A stretch of DNA of 64,000 nt from an uncultured Celeribacter sp. (lineage in GTDB: Bacteria; Pseudomonadota; Alphaproteobacteria; Rhodobacterales; Rhodobacteraceae), in assembly GCF_963675965.1 (NCBI RefSeq), contig NZ_OY780935.1, positions 3,026,501 to 3,090,500 on the forward strand, read 5' to 3'. Under the pieces are notes generated by a model, which was given only the letters and a program-made list of their open reading frames with translations, did no database searches and was not told the DNA's origin. This document shows, piece by piece, positions 1-8,158 of this stretch (the stretch's first letter is position 1; every line of letters begins with the position of its first letter). The translations under genes and the position numbers were made by a program.

Positions 1-1
1 T

Positions 2-799
2 TTTTCGGTCGGTTCCGTTAGCGGCAGTGATGACAACACCGCGCTCAAAGGGGAATGGCTCTTTGCGCCGACGGGGGATCTCGATCTCTCTCTGGCTCTG
101 CGATATGATGACCACTCGGAATTCGGCGATCACATTTCTGGCCGTCTTGCCGCGGCATGGCAGATGGATGGCAACACCACCCTGCGCGCCGTGCTGGGCA
201 CCGGGTTTCGTGCTCCGTCGCTTTATGAACGCAACACACCTTCCGGCGGCAATCCGGATCTGAAGGAAGAAACCAGCCAGAGCGCAGAACTGGGCATCGA
301 GCATCGTTTCGGTGGCGACAGTTTTGTCAAAGCCACGCTGTTCTACACCGAGCTCGAGGATCTGATCGACTATGAATGGCAGGGGCCGAATCCCTGCAGG
401 TGCTACACGCAGGTTGATGGGACCACCACCTCCAAAGGGGTTGAACTGTCCGGAGCCTATGCGCTCAGCGAACGGGTTGGTCTGACCGCCAGCTACACCT
501 ACACGGATGCCAAGACCGAAGGGGTGCGTCTGGTGCGCGTGCCGCGGCATGATCTGGTTCTGGGCGTGAATGCCGAGATTTCCGATCGCCTGGCCACAGA
601 GCTGGAATGGAACTACGTGGCCGATTTCGCCGCTCTCGAAGATTACACGCTGCTCAATGCGGGGGTGACCTACCAGATCAACGATGCGACGGCTCTTTAT
701 CTGCGGGCAGAGAACCTTCTGGATGAGGATTACCAAACATCGCCCGGATACAACACAGCGGGGCGGTCCGCTTATGTGGGGCTGCGTGCGTCCTTTTAA
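2..799 (+). CDS. btuB: TonB-dependent outer-membrane receptor, probably for cobalamin (3' part)
   Basis: This is the last 265 residues of a TonB-dependent outer-membrane beta-barrel; the plug domain and start lie before the window. The frame is open from base 2. Visible features are alternating hydrophobic/polar strands, the conserved GTGFRAPSLYE barrel segment, the NLLDEDY motif typical of BtuB and ferric-siderophore receptors, and a final ...RASF ending in Phe, the signature for outer-membrane insertion. Substrate is inferred from context: the next four genes are a FecCD/BtuCD-type importer and CbiZ, so cobalamin or cobinamide is likely. A haem or siderophore receptor is the alternative. 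A cobalamin riboswitch, if there is one, would lie upstream and out of view. Confidence 0.85.
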   Translation, partial: FSVGSVSGSDDNTALKGEWLFAPTGDLDLSLALRYDDHSEFGDHISGRLAAAWQMDGNTTLRAVLGTGFRAPSLYERNTPSGGNPDLKEETSQSAELGIEHRFGGDSFVKATLFYTELEDLIDYEWQGPNPCRCYTQVDGTTTSKGVELSGAYALSERVGLTASYTYTDAKTEGVRLVRVPRHDLVLGVNAEISDRLATELEWNYVADFAALEDYTLLNAGVTYQINDATALYLRAENLLDEDYQTSPGYNTAGRSAYVGLRASF

Positions 800-1649
800 G
801 ATATGGATCGGAATGGCGCTGAGCGGCGCCATTCTGGCATCACCCGTTTTGGCGGAGACGCCAAAGCGGGTGGTGTCCATGAACCTGTGCACCGATCAGC
901 TGGCGATGCTGCTGGCGGATCCGGAGCAGCTTTTGTCTGTGTCTTATATAGCCTCTGACCCGCGCAGTTCGGCGATGGTGCAAGAGGCGCAGTCCTATGT
1001 GGCGAATTACGGTCGGGCCGAAGAAATTTATCTGATGCGGCCGGATCTGGTTCTGGCGGGGGCCTATACCTCGCGGGCTGCAGTGAACATGCTGATGCGC
1101 CTCGGCGTGCCGGTCGAAGTGTTCCAGCCGGCAAGCTCTATGGAAGATGTGCAGGCGCGGATGCGGCAGATGGGGGCTGCGCTGGGGCAGGAGCCTGCTG
1201 CAGAAGACATGGTGCGCGACTTCGACAGCCGTCTGGAAGACCTGCAAGTTGAGGCGCAGCATAATCCGCGTGCGTTGCTTTATGCGGCGAATGGTTACAC
1301 TTTGGGGGATCAAACCCTGTCTGGTCAGATCCTCAGCGCTGCAGGGTTCGACAATGCCGCCGTGGAGGCCGGCTATCAATTCGGAGGGCGCATGCCGCTT
1401 GAAATTCTGGCCATGACAGCACCGGATCTGGTGGTGAGTTCGGGGCGTTACCCCGGTGGTTCGCGTTCCGAAGAGATCCTTGATCATCCCGTGGTGCAGG
1501 CCTTTCGTGATGCGGGCGACGTGGCCACGATCACCAACCGCGATTGGATCTGTGGCACCCCCTATGTCTTGCGCGCCGTGGACAGTCTGCGCGATGCGCG
1601 TGCCGCTCTGATCGCGGAAGACCCGGCGGCTGCGGAGACCGCCCGATGA
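774..1649 (+). CDS. btuF: Periplasmic cobalamin/corrinoid-binding protein (BtuF-like)
   Basis: Encodes about 291 residues of a class III periplasmic binding protein (TroA/BtuF fold) that would carry the corrinoid from the receptor to the membrane permease. The ATG at 774 is preferred: it gives an N-terminal segment with Arg/Lys, a hydrophobic core and an ASPVLA cleavage site before ETPKRVVSMNLCTDQL, the usual first strand of the family. The start overlaps the end of the receptor gene by 26 bases; ATG 813 is a shorter alternative. The stop overlaps the permease start as ATGA, showing translational coupling. Substrate is inferred from the adjoining cbiZ-like gene. Confidence 0.82.
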   Translation: MWGCVRPFKIWIGMALSGAILASPVLAETPKRVVSMNLCTDQLAMLLADPEQLLSVSYIASDPRSSAMVQEAQSYVANYGRAEEIYLMRPDLVLAGAYTSRAAVNMLMRLGVPVEVFQPASSMEDVQARMRQMGAALGQEPAAEDMVRDFDSRLEDLQVEAQHNPRALLYAANGYTLGDQTLSGQILSAAGFDNAAVEAGYQFGGRMPLEILAMTAPDLVVSSGRYPGGSRSEEILDHPVVQAFRDAGDVATITNRDWICGTPYVLRAVDSLRDARAALIAEDPAAAETAR

Positions 1650-2629
1650 TGCGCCTGACCGCTGTTCTCATTGCCCTTGTCGTGGTCCTGTTCGCTCTAT
1701 CCCTACTGGTCGGTCCGGCAGATGTCGCAATGGGGGAGAGCCTGTCGGCGCTGGTATTTGGCGGCGAGGGGCCGCTGCCCATGATTATGCGCGAAATCCG
1801 TTTGCCACGCGCCTTGCTGGCCGTGATGGTCGGCGGCAGTCTGGGACTGGCGGGGGCGGCCATGCAAGGCTACCTTCGCAACCCGTTAGCGGAACCCGGG
1901 CTGGTCGGCGTGTCCGGCGCGGCGGCATTGGGGGCGGTTTTGTCGATACAGACCGGGCTTGCAGCCGCCTTTGCCATAGCTTTGCCCGTGTCCGCGCTTC
2001 TCGGCGCTCTGGTCGGGGTGCTGCTGGTTCTGTTGCTGGCCGGGCCGGGCGGGTCCTCTCTGACCTTGATCCTTGCCGGGATCGCCGTGTCGGCCCTGGC
2101 CAGCGCCTTGACATCTCTGGTGCTGAACTTGTCGCCGAACCCCTTTGCGGCCAATGAAATCGTGTTCTGGATGATGGGATCTCTGGCCGATCGGTCGATG
2201 ACCCATGTCTGGCTGGCGCTGCCGTTGATGTTGATCGGCTGGGGCATGCTGGCCAGCCTTGGGCGTGGGTTGGATGCGCTCACCCTGGGCGAAGACGCGG
2301 CGCAGGCGATGGGGATCAGCCTGACACGGCTCCGGCTGACGCTGGTCGTCGGCACCGCAGCGGTTGTTGGTGCGGGCACCGCTGTGGCCGGGGCCATCGG
2401 TTTTGTCGGGCTGGTGGTGCCGCATGTGCTGCGCCCGCTGGTCGGCGCGCATCCGGCGCGGTTGCTCAGGGCCTCGGCGCTGGGCGGAGCGGTTATGGTG
2501 CTGGCGGCGGATATTGCCGTGCGGCTGATCCTGCCGGAACGGGATTTGAAGCTCGGCGTGCTGACCGCACTGGTCGGGGCGCCACTGTTTCTGCATTTGA
2601 TTCTCAAGTTGAGAAAGGCGCGGGTATGA
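1646..2629 (+). CDS. btuC: FecCD/BtuC family ABC transporter permease
   Basis: A 327-residue, strongly hydrophobic protein with about nine to ten membrane segments. It has the hallmarks of the FecCD family: the early block EIRLPRALLAVMVGGSLGLAG, and near the C-terminus the GAIGFVGLVVPHVLRPLVG block, which forms the coupling loop with the ATPase. It should form a homodimer with two copies of the downstream ATPase and import vitamin B12 or its precursors. The start ATG overlaps the preceding stop. A second ATG lies directly after it, so the exact first Met is uncertain by one codon. The end overlaps the next start by 4 bases. Confidence 0.88.
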   Translation: MMRLTAVLIALVVVLFALSLLVGPADVAMGESLSALVFGGEGPLPMIMREIRLPRALLAVMVGGSLGLAGAAMQGYLRNPLAEPGLVGVSGAAALGAVLSIQTGLAAAFAIALPVSALLGALVGVLLVLLLAGPGGSSLTLILAGIAVSALASALTSLVLNLSPNPFAANEIVFWMMGSLADRSMTHVWLALPLMLIGWGMLASLGRGLDALTLGEDAAQAMGISLTRLRLTLVVGTAAVVGAGTAVAGAIGFVGLVVPHVLRPLVGAHPARLLRASALGGAVMVLAADIAVRLILPERDLKLGVLTALVGAPLFLHLILKLRKARV

Positions 2630-3384
2630 GCCTTTTGTCACTGACACAGATGTCGATCACCCTGCGTGATCGTCCCGTGTTGCGGGATGTGTCGCTGCGC
2701 ATCGGCCCCGGCGAGGTCGTTGGGTTGATTGGCCCGAATGGGGCGGGCAAGACGACCCTGATGCGGGCGGCGCTTGGATTGGTGCCCGCGACGGGAGAGA
2801 GTTCGCTGGCGGCGCTGTCGGATGTCGCGCGCGCGCGTTATGTAGCCTGGATGCCGCAAGCGCGCGAAATCGCCTGGCCAGTGTCGGTTGAGGATGTTGT
2901 CATGCTGGGCCGCCTACCGCATCGAAAGGCCTTTCAGGCGCCGGGGGCGGAGGACCGCCGGGCCGTAGACGATGCCATTGCGCGTATGGAGCTGGAGCCG
3001 CTGCGGCACCGTATCGCGACACGGTTGTCGGGCGGAGAACAGGCGCGGGTTCTGATCGCGCGCGCTTTGGCACAGGATACGCCGCTGTTGATGGCGGACG
3101 AACCGGTGGCCGGTCTCGATCCGGCGCATCAAATCGCGACGATGAAAAGTTTTGGCGCGCTGGCGCAGGCGGGCAAATCCGTTCTGGTGTCACTGCATGA
3201 TCTGGGGCTGGCCGTGCGCCACTGTACGCGGCTGATCATGATCGGGCAGGGGCATCTGATCGCCGATGGCACGCCGCAAGAGGTCCTGAACGCGGAGCGT
3301 CTCGCCGATGTGTTCGGCATCTCGGCATGGTTTCAGGACACCGCCGACGGGCCGGTTTATCAGTCTTTGGACGTGATCAGATGA
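2626..3384 (+). CDS. btuD: ABC transporter ATP-binding protein for cobalamin uptake (BtuD-like)
   Basis: A 252-residue ABC ATPase. Walker A GPNGAGKT is at residues 36-43, the LSGGEQ signature at about 134-139, the Walker B plus catalytic Glu LLMADEP at about 154-160, and the H-loop in SVLVSLHDLG. The sequence groups with the BtuD/FhuC/HmuV class that partners FecCD permeases. Start and stop both overlap the neighbouring genes by 4 bases, so it is the middle of a tightly coupled operon. HmuV-type haem transport is a possible alternative, but no haem-degradation gene is present and a CbiZ gene follows directly. Confidence 0.88.
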   Translation: MSLLSLTQMSITLRDRPVLRDVSLRIGPGEVVGLIGPNGAGKTTLMRAALGLVPATGESSLAALSDVARARYVAWMPQAREIAWPVSVEDVVMLGRLPHRKAFQAPGAEDRRAVDDAIARMELEPLRHRIATRLSGGEQARVLIARALAQDTPLLMADEPVAGLDPAHQIATMKSFGALAQAGKSVLVSLHDLGLAVRHCTRLIMIGQGHLIADGTPQEVLNAERLADVFGISAWFQDTADGPVYQSLDVIR

Positions 3385-4046
3385 GCGGACACCTGCGGCT
3401 GGATGCCCCCTGGCTGGAGTTTGATCTGGGCGCAGAAATGCAGGTGCTCAGTTGGACCCTGTTGCATCCGGGATTCGTGCGGACGCGTCGCATCCTCTGG
3501 CGTGAGGTGCGCAATGCCGATCTGAGCGAGGAATTCGACGTGGCCCCATGGCTACAGGGCGAGCTGGCCTCCCGGGGCGCGGCGGATGCCGTGACCTTTC
3601 TGACCTCACGCGACATTCGGTTCTTTGATGAGGCACATGTGCAGCTCGGCGACTGCGCGGTGCAGGCTGTCGCGACGGTGGGGCTGTCGAATGCGGAGCG
3701 GGTCGGCTGTCGGCTGGAACGCGTATGGCAGGACTGGGGCACGATCAATATCGCGGTCCGGGTGACGCAGGGCTTGAGCGAGGCCGCCTTTCTGGAAGTC
3801 ATGAGTATTGCGGTCGAAGCCCGCACCGCTGCCATCATGGACGCCGGGCTAGATCTGAGCGTTGGACGTGCCACCGGCACTGGCACGGATTGTGTGGCCA
3901 TTGCGGCCCCGTCCGGGGAAACGGTTTTCGCCGGGTTGCATACGGAGCTGGGCGAAGCGGTGGGGCAGGCCGTTTACACGGCTGTGGCTCGCGGGGCCAG
4001 CGTCTGGATGCGCTCAATCGGCGCGCAACTGGCGGCCCGGAATTAA
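3381..4046 (+). CDS. cbiZ: Adenosylcobinamide amidohydrolase (CbiZ family)
   Basis: A 221-residue cytoplasmic protein that resembles CbiZ, the enzyme that cleaves the aminopropanol linker of adenosylcobinamide to give adenosylcobyric acid. Recognisable CbiZ features include the early segment with VLSWTLLHPGFV, the central AVATVGLSNAERVG, the TINIAVRVTQGLSEAAFLE region, and the C-terminal ATGTGTDCVAIAAPSG loop, followed by HTELGEAVGQAVYTAVARG. The ATG at 3381 overlaps the ATPase stop; a longer in-frame start at 3327 lies wholly within that gene and is rejected. Its position at the end of a BtuFCD operon indicates remodelling of imported corrinoids with a foreign lower ligand. Confidence 0.85.
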   Translation: MSGHLRLDAPWLEFDLGAEMQVLSWTLLHPGFVRTRRILWREVRNADLSEEFDVAPWLQGELASRGAADAVTFLTSRDIRFFDEAHVQLGDCAVQAVATVGLSNAERVGCRLERVWQDWGTINIAVRVTQGLSEAAFLEVMSIAVEARTAAIMDAGLDLSVGRATGTGTDCVAIAAPSGETVFAGLHTELGEAVGQAVYTAVARGASVWMRSIGAQLAARN

Positions 4047-4360
4047 GGCGTCCCCAAGCGCTCCTTTAATTATTGGTTAACTCTTTTTCGACTAGGCTGA
4101 CCGACAGGAACGCATGTCGATGAAGGGGCCGGAGCGGTCCGGAATATTTGAAGGCTTTCGGTGCTTGGTCGCGAAAGTCTGTGCAGAAAACTGCCAAATC
4201 GCAATGCATGCGTTTGCGATTAGGTTTTGGGGGATTAAATTATAATGATTTCTTTACGAGCAGAGCCGCCTCTTGCGGCAGCCGACGTGTCTTTCTGGTC
4301 TGTTGAGCAGGGTGTACAGTCTCTGGATTGGCAAATGGGACGGGGATTGCGGGGTTAGCA
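4047..4360. promoter_or_regulatory. Intergenic region before the receiver-domain gene, with dyads and a TATAAT box
   Basis: A small hairpin (CCGGA-gcgg-TCCGG, 4129-4142) follows cbiZ but has no T-run, so it is a weak terminator candidate. A perfect 8-base inverted repeat, AATCGCAA at 4197-4204 and TTGCGATT at 4214-4221, separated by 9 bases, has the size of a transcription-factor operator. A TATAAT hexamer at 4241-4246 could be a -10 element, with the dyad overlapping the -35 position. No good -35 is seen. A 38-codon ORF (4245-4358) fills the rest and is listed separately. Confidence 0.35.
4245..4358 (+). CDS. Possible 37-residue upstream ORF or leader peptide
   Basis: ATG at 4245 opens a 38-codon frame ending with TAG at 4356-4358, two bases before the ATG of the receiver-domain gene. 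A purine-rich GGGGGA lies about 10 bases upstream of the start. The product begins MISLRAEPPLAAADVSFW and resembles nothing recognisable. The close spacing to the next start would suit translational coupling, but the start overlaps a TATAAT hexamer that may instead be a promoter, in which case the ORF is not transcribed. Treat as a hypothesis. Confidence 0.2.
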   Translation: MISLRAEPPLAAADVSFWSVEQGVQSLDWQMGRGLRG

Positions 4361-4774
4361 ATGGGGCGTGCCGTGCCGGGCGCTTCGGCACCTGTCTCCA
4401 CATCCGTCAGCATTCTGATTGCCGACCATGACATCTGGACGCGGGATGCGCTGTGTGAATATCTGGAACCCGAGGGGATCAGGGTTGCACTTTGCGATGC
4501 ACCTGAAGAGGCGCCGCCGCTGTGTCTGGGCGCAGACCCGCCCTATCAGGTGGTGTTTCTGGGGGTGCAGTTCAGTCGCGACGATCCCGCCTATGGGGTG
4601 GCAAAGGCCCTGCATGTGGCCATGGGCGACACGGTTCCTGCTATTATCGGCATCACCCCCTTTTTTGAACATGTCGAAGCGGTCGACTGGGGCGCCTTCG
4701 GGATGGATGACCTGTTGTTGCGGCCGGTTCAGAAATGGCTGGTGATCAACCTCGTGCGTCGTTTCTGTGCTTGA
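4361..4774 (+). CDS. Degenerate (pseudo-)receiver domain protein
   Basis: About 137 residues with the alternating hydrophobic-strand pattern of a CheY-like receiver: SVSILIADHDIWTRDALCEYL (acidic pocket region), YQVVFLGVQF (strand 3), AIIGITPF (strand 4) and DDLLLRPVQK (strand 5). The residue that should be the phospho-acceptor Asp at the end of strand 3 is Gly, and the conserved Lys of the KP pair is Arg (LLRP). It is therefore probably not phosphorylated. ATG 4361 is chosen; an in-frame TTG at 4328 would add 11 residues. No histidine kinase or output domain is adjacent, and its partner is unknown. Confidence 0.55.
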   Translation: MGRAVPGASAPVSTSVSILIADHDIWTRDALCEYLEPEGIRVALCDAPEEAPPLCLGADPPYQVVFLGVQFSRDDPAYGVAKALHVAMGDTVPAIIGITPFFEHVEAVDWGAFGMDDLLLRPVQKWLVINLVRRFCA

Positions 4775-5100
4775 GAGCAGGGCCGTTGCCCGGCCCGCCC
4801 ACCGAGAGTTACGCGGCAATCTCCGGGCCGGACTGAGTCGTTTTCGGTTCCAAAGAGGGTCTGGTTGCCGTGACCGGATGCCGACAGTCGCCTCATTTTT
4901 CTGCGCTGCAGCCCGAGGTGGGCCGCGCTGCATAAAAAATCGCTCAACAGTTTGTGAAAACACGCGAATTTGCCGAGATGCGTCAATCCGTCGCGGTGAA
5001 CTTCCGCTGCTCAACGCCTAGCCCGTGTCCATAACTCGCGATCCGGGCAGACCGGGGCTTCGCCTCTTGGTCCGCACGGACAAGAACAAGAGGCACGCAC
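4775..5100 (+). promoter_or_regulatory. Leader and promoter region of the cyo operon
   Basis: 326 bases without a convincing gene. A GC-rich hairpin (GGGCC/GGCCC) lies just after the receiver gene. An imperfect dyad TTGCCG-N5-CGTCAA sits at 4970-4986. The 3' end (5062-5094) holds a strong hairpin that covers the cyoA ribosome-binding site and is listed separately. No clear -35/-10 pair could be assigned. Confidence 0.4.
5062..5094 (+). promoter_or_regulatory. Hairpin sequestering the cyoA ribosome-binding site
   Basis: GCCTCTTG at 5062-5069 is perfectly complementary to CAAGAGGC at 5087-5094. Inside it, GTCC at 5070-5073 pairs with GGAC at 5078-5081 around a 4-base loop, leaving a 5-base bulge (5082-5086). 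The only Shine-Dalgarno-like sequence before the TTG start at 5101 is AAGAGG (5088-5093), which lies entirely in the outer stem. Folding would block ribosome binding, so cyoA translation is probably conditional or damped. The trigger (temperature, a small RNA or a protein) cannot be told from the sequence. Confidence 0.5.
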
Positions 5101-6177
5101 TTGCTCTATAAATACAAACCCCTGCTGGGTCTGGCGGGCGCATTCGCGCTTTCCGGGTGCCAGTATCATGTCCTGTCGCCGCAAGGCTGGGTCGGGGATC
5201 AGGAACGCAACCTCCTGATCATTTCCACCCTGCTGATGCTGATCGTCATCATCCCGGTTCTGGTTATGGCGGTATATTTCCCGCTGAAATACCGCGCTGA
5301 CCGGGAAGACACGTCGGATTACGATCCGACGTTTGAACATTCCACCAAGCTTGAGCTGTTGATCTGGGGCGTTCCGATCCTGATCATCATCGCGCTGGGC
5401 TGGTTCACCTACGTCTATACCCATCGTCTGGACCCCTATCGCCCGCTGGATCATCTCGAAGCCGGTGCGCCGATCGAGGTCGAAGCGGTGTCGCTCGACT
5501 GGAAATGGCTGTTCATCTATCCGGAATTCGGTGTCGCTTCGGTCAACGAGCTGGCGATTCCGGAAGGGCGCCCGGTCAACTTCAGCCTGACCTCTTCGAC
5601 GGTGATGAACACGCTGTCGATCCCGGCGCTGGGCGGCATGGTTTATTCCATGGCGGGGATGGAAACCAAACTGCACCTGATCGCGGACGAAGCCGGCACC
5701 TTCCCAGGGCGGTCTGCGCATTACTCAGGGCCGGGCTTTTCCCAGATGACCTTTGACACGCTGTCGATGTCGGATGCGGATTTCAACACCTGGATCGAAC
5801 AGGTCAAGGCCGAGGGCACACCGCTGACGCGGGACAGCTATCTGGAGCTTGAAAAGCCGACAATCGATGCCCCTGTCAGCTATTACGCATCGGTCGAAGA
5901 GGGTCTGTTTGACCGGATCGTCGAGATGTGTGTCGAAGAGGGCAAAGTCTGCATGGGTCACATGATGATGCAGGACGAAATGGGAGGCGGTGGCCTTGAT
6001 GGCATCCCGAACGCATCGGCCTACAGCTATGACCGGCAGCGGACCATCGACGGTTTCGGCAATCTGATCGATCTGCCCGAACCCGATGTCGAGGCCTTTC
6101 ACGAGGCTTTCCTGAACGATCCCGACGCGATTTGCGGGCCTGAGTTCGCGCGCACGCAGGAGAATAATAATGGCTAA
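5101..6177 (+). CDS. cyoA: Ubiquinol oxidase (cytochrome bo type) subunit II
   Basis: A 358-residue subunit II of the haem-copper quinol oxidase. It begins with a lipoprotein signal (LSGC, Cys at residue 20), then two membrane helices (about 37-60 and 85-108) and a periplasmic cupredoxin domain. The CuA ligand cluster of cytochrome c oxidases is absent: instead of CSELCG...H...M there is HYSGPGFSQMTFDTLSM, as in CyoA, so the electron donor is quinol. The start is TTG, the only start preserving the lipoprotein signal. It overlaps cyoB by 8 bases. The tail from about residue 290 is rich in Met, Gly and Asp. Confidence 0.93.
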   Translation: MLYKYKPLLGLAGAFALSGCQYHVLSPQGWVGDQERNLLIISTLLMLIVIIPVLVMAVYFPLKYRADREDTSDYDPTFEHSTKLELLIWGVPILIIIALGWFTYVYTHRLDPYRPLDHLEAGAPIEVEAVSLDWKWLFIYPEFGVASVNELAIPEGRPVNFSLTSSTVMNTLSIPALGGMVYSMAGMETKLHLIADEAGTFPGRSAHYSGPGFSQMTFDTLSMSDADFNTWIEQVKAEGTPLTRDSYLELEKPTIDAPVSYYASVEEGLFDRIVEMCVEEGKVCMGHMMMQDEMGGGGLDGIPNASAYSYDRQRTIDGFGNLIDLPEPDVEAFHEAFLNDPDAICGPEFARTQENNNG

Positions 6178-8158
6178 CGCACAACCGGCTGAGACTTTCT
6201 CGCCAATCTTCGGGCGGCTGACGCTCGATTGGATTCCCTACCACGAACCGATCCTGATCGCGACCTTTGCGGGCGTGGCGCTCGGGGGCCTTCTGGTCCT
6301 TGCGCTGATGACCTATTTCAAACTCTGGGGCCCGCTTTGGCGCAACTGGGTCACGACGGTCGATCACAAGAAAATCGGCATCATGTATATGGTGCTGGGC
6401 TTTATCATGATGGTGCGCGGGTTTGCCGACGCGCTGATGATGCGCGCGCAACAGGCCATGGCTGCCGGCGGTGCTGCGGGCTATCTGCCGCCGCACCACT
6501 TTGACCAGGTTTTCACTGCCCACGGCGTGATCATGATCTTCTTTGTGGCGATGGCTTTTGTCACCGGGATCATGAACTACGTAATGCCCTTGCAAATCGG
6601 CGCCCGCGACGTGGCCTTTCCGTTCCTGAACAACTTTTCGTTCTGGATGACGGTGGCCGGCGCGCTGCTGGTGAACATCTCGCTGTTCGTCGGTGAATTC
6701 GCGCGGGTCGGCTGGTTGGCGTTCCCGCCCTTGTCTGGGGCAAGCTATTCGACCGGGCCGGGGATGGACTACTATCTATGGGCGCTCCAGATCGCCGGGG
6801 TCGGGACGACATTATCAGGGATCAACCTGATCGCCACCGTGCTGAAAATGCGCGCGCCGGGTATGAAGCTGATGGACATGTCCATCTTTGCCTGGACCAC
6901 GCTGATCACCAATGTGCTGATCGTGGTGGCCTTCCCGGTTCTGACCGCAACGCTGGCCCTGCTGACGCTGGACCGCTATTTCGACTTCCACTTCTTCACC
7001 AATGACTTTGGTGGGAATGCGATGATGTATATCAACCTGATCTGGATCTGGGGCCACCCCGAGGTCTATATCCTCATCATCCCTTGCTTTGGCGTTTTCT
7101 CAGAAGTGGTGTCGACCTTCTCGGGTAAGCCGATCTTTGGTTACAAAACAATGGTCTGGGCCACAGCCTGTATCATGGTTTTGTCCTTCGTCGTGTGGCT
7201 GCACCATTTCTTCACCATGGGGTCCGGGGCGAACGTCAACACCTTCTTCGGCATCACGACAATGATCATCGCCGTGCCGACCGGGGTGAAGATCTTCAAC
7301 TGGCTGTTCACCATGTACAAAGGCCGCGTGCGGCTCGAAGTTCCGATGCTCTGGACCATTGGCTTCCTGATCACCTTCACCATCGGTGGGATGACGGGCG
7401 TGCTGCTGGCCGTACCGCCGGTCGACTTCCAGCTTCACAACACGCTGTTCCTGATCGCTCACTTCCACAACGTGATCATCGGCGGTGTGGTCTTTGCCGT
7501 CTATGCCGCGGTGAGCTACTGGTGGCCGAAAGCCTTTGGCTTCCGCATGAACGACAAATGGGGTCGCCGCAGCTTCTGGTTCTGGTTCGTCGGCTTCTAC
7601 TTTGCCTTCATGCCGCTCTACGCGCTGGGTCTCATGGGCGTGACGCGCCGGATGAATGCCTATCCGGATGCGGGCTGGCAGCCCTATTTCATCGTGGCCG
7701 CCTTTGGCGCCGTGCTGATCCTGTTGGGCATCGTGAGCACCTTCATCAACTTCTACGTCTCGATCCGAGACCGCAAACAGAACGCCTGTGGCAATGACCC
7801 GTGGGATGGCCGGACGCTGGAATGGGCGACGCAATCTCCGCCTGCGCCTTACAACTTCCCGGAGACGCTGCATGTCACCGGTCGTGAGGCCTTCTGGACG
7901 ATGAAGCAGCAGGGCTTTGAATGGACGGGCAACTACAAGCCGATCCATATGCCGAAAAGCACGGCCACGGGGGTGCTGATCTCGGGCCTTGCCCTGGCCT
8001 TCGGCTTTGCCATGGTCTGGTACATCTGGTGGCTGGCCATCCTGAGCTTCCTCGGGATGCTGGCACTCGGGATCGCCCATACCTTCAACTACAACCGCGA
8101 CTACTACATCCCCACAGATGAGGTCGCCGCGACTGAAGCGAAAGGAGCCTCGGCATGA
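6170..8158 (+). CDS. cyoB: Ubiquinol oxidase subunit I (haem-copper catalytic subunit)
   Basis: The 662-residue proton-pumping catalytic subunit. CuB and cross-link residues appear as HPEVY at 296-300, the His pair at 345-346 (WLHHFF), and the haem ligands in AHFHN (His 431 and 433). About 14-15 membrane helices are evident, and the N-terminal extension with VTTVDHKKIGIMY is typical of quinol oxidases. It reduces oxygen to water in the inner membrane using electrons from quinol. Overlaps cyoA by 8 bases and cyoC by 4, consistent with a single transcript. Confidence 0.96.
   Translation: MANAQPAETFSPIFGRLTLDWIPYHEPILIATFAGVALGGLLVLALMTYFKLWGPLWRNWVTTVDHKKIGIMYMVLGFIMMVRGFADALMMRAQQAMAAGGAAGYLPPHHFDQVFTAHGVIMIFFVAMAFVTGIMNYVMPLQIGARDVAFPFLNNFSFWMTVAGALLVNISLFVGEFARVGWLAFPPLSGASYSTGPGMDYYLWALQIAGVGTTLSGINLIATVLKMRAPGMKLMDMSIFAWTTLITNVLIVVAFPVLTATLALLTLDRYFDFHFFTNDFGGNAMMYINLIWIWGHPEVYILIIPCFGVFSEVVSTFSGKPIFGYKTMVWATACIMVLSFVVWLHHFFTMGSGANVNTFFGITTMIIAVPTGVKIFNWLFTMYKGRVRLEVPMLWTIGFLITFTIGGMTGVLLAVPPVDFQLHNTLFLIAHFHNVIIGGVVFAVYAAVSYWWPKAFGFRMNDKWGRRSFWFWFVGFYFAFMPLYALGLMGVTRRMNAYPDAGWQPYFIVAAFGAVLILLGIVSTFINFYVSIRDRKQNACGNDPWDGRTLEWATQSPPAPYNFPETLHVTGREAFWTMKQQGFEWTGNYKPIHMPKSTATGVLISGLALAFGFAMVWYIWWLAILSFLGMLALGIAHTFNYNRDYYIPTDEVAATEAKGASA

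Noticed and set aside
5101..6177. Subunit II as a cytochrome c oxidase
   Set aside because: The CuA ligand cluster is absent and the lipoprotein N-terminus is that of CyoA.
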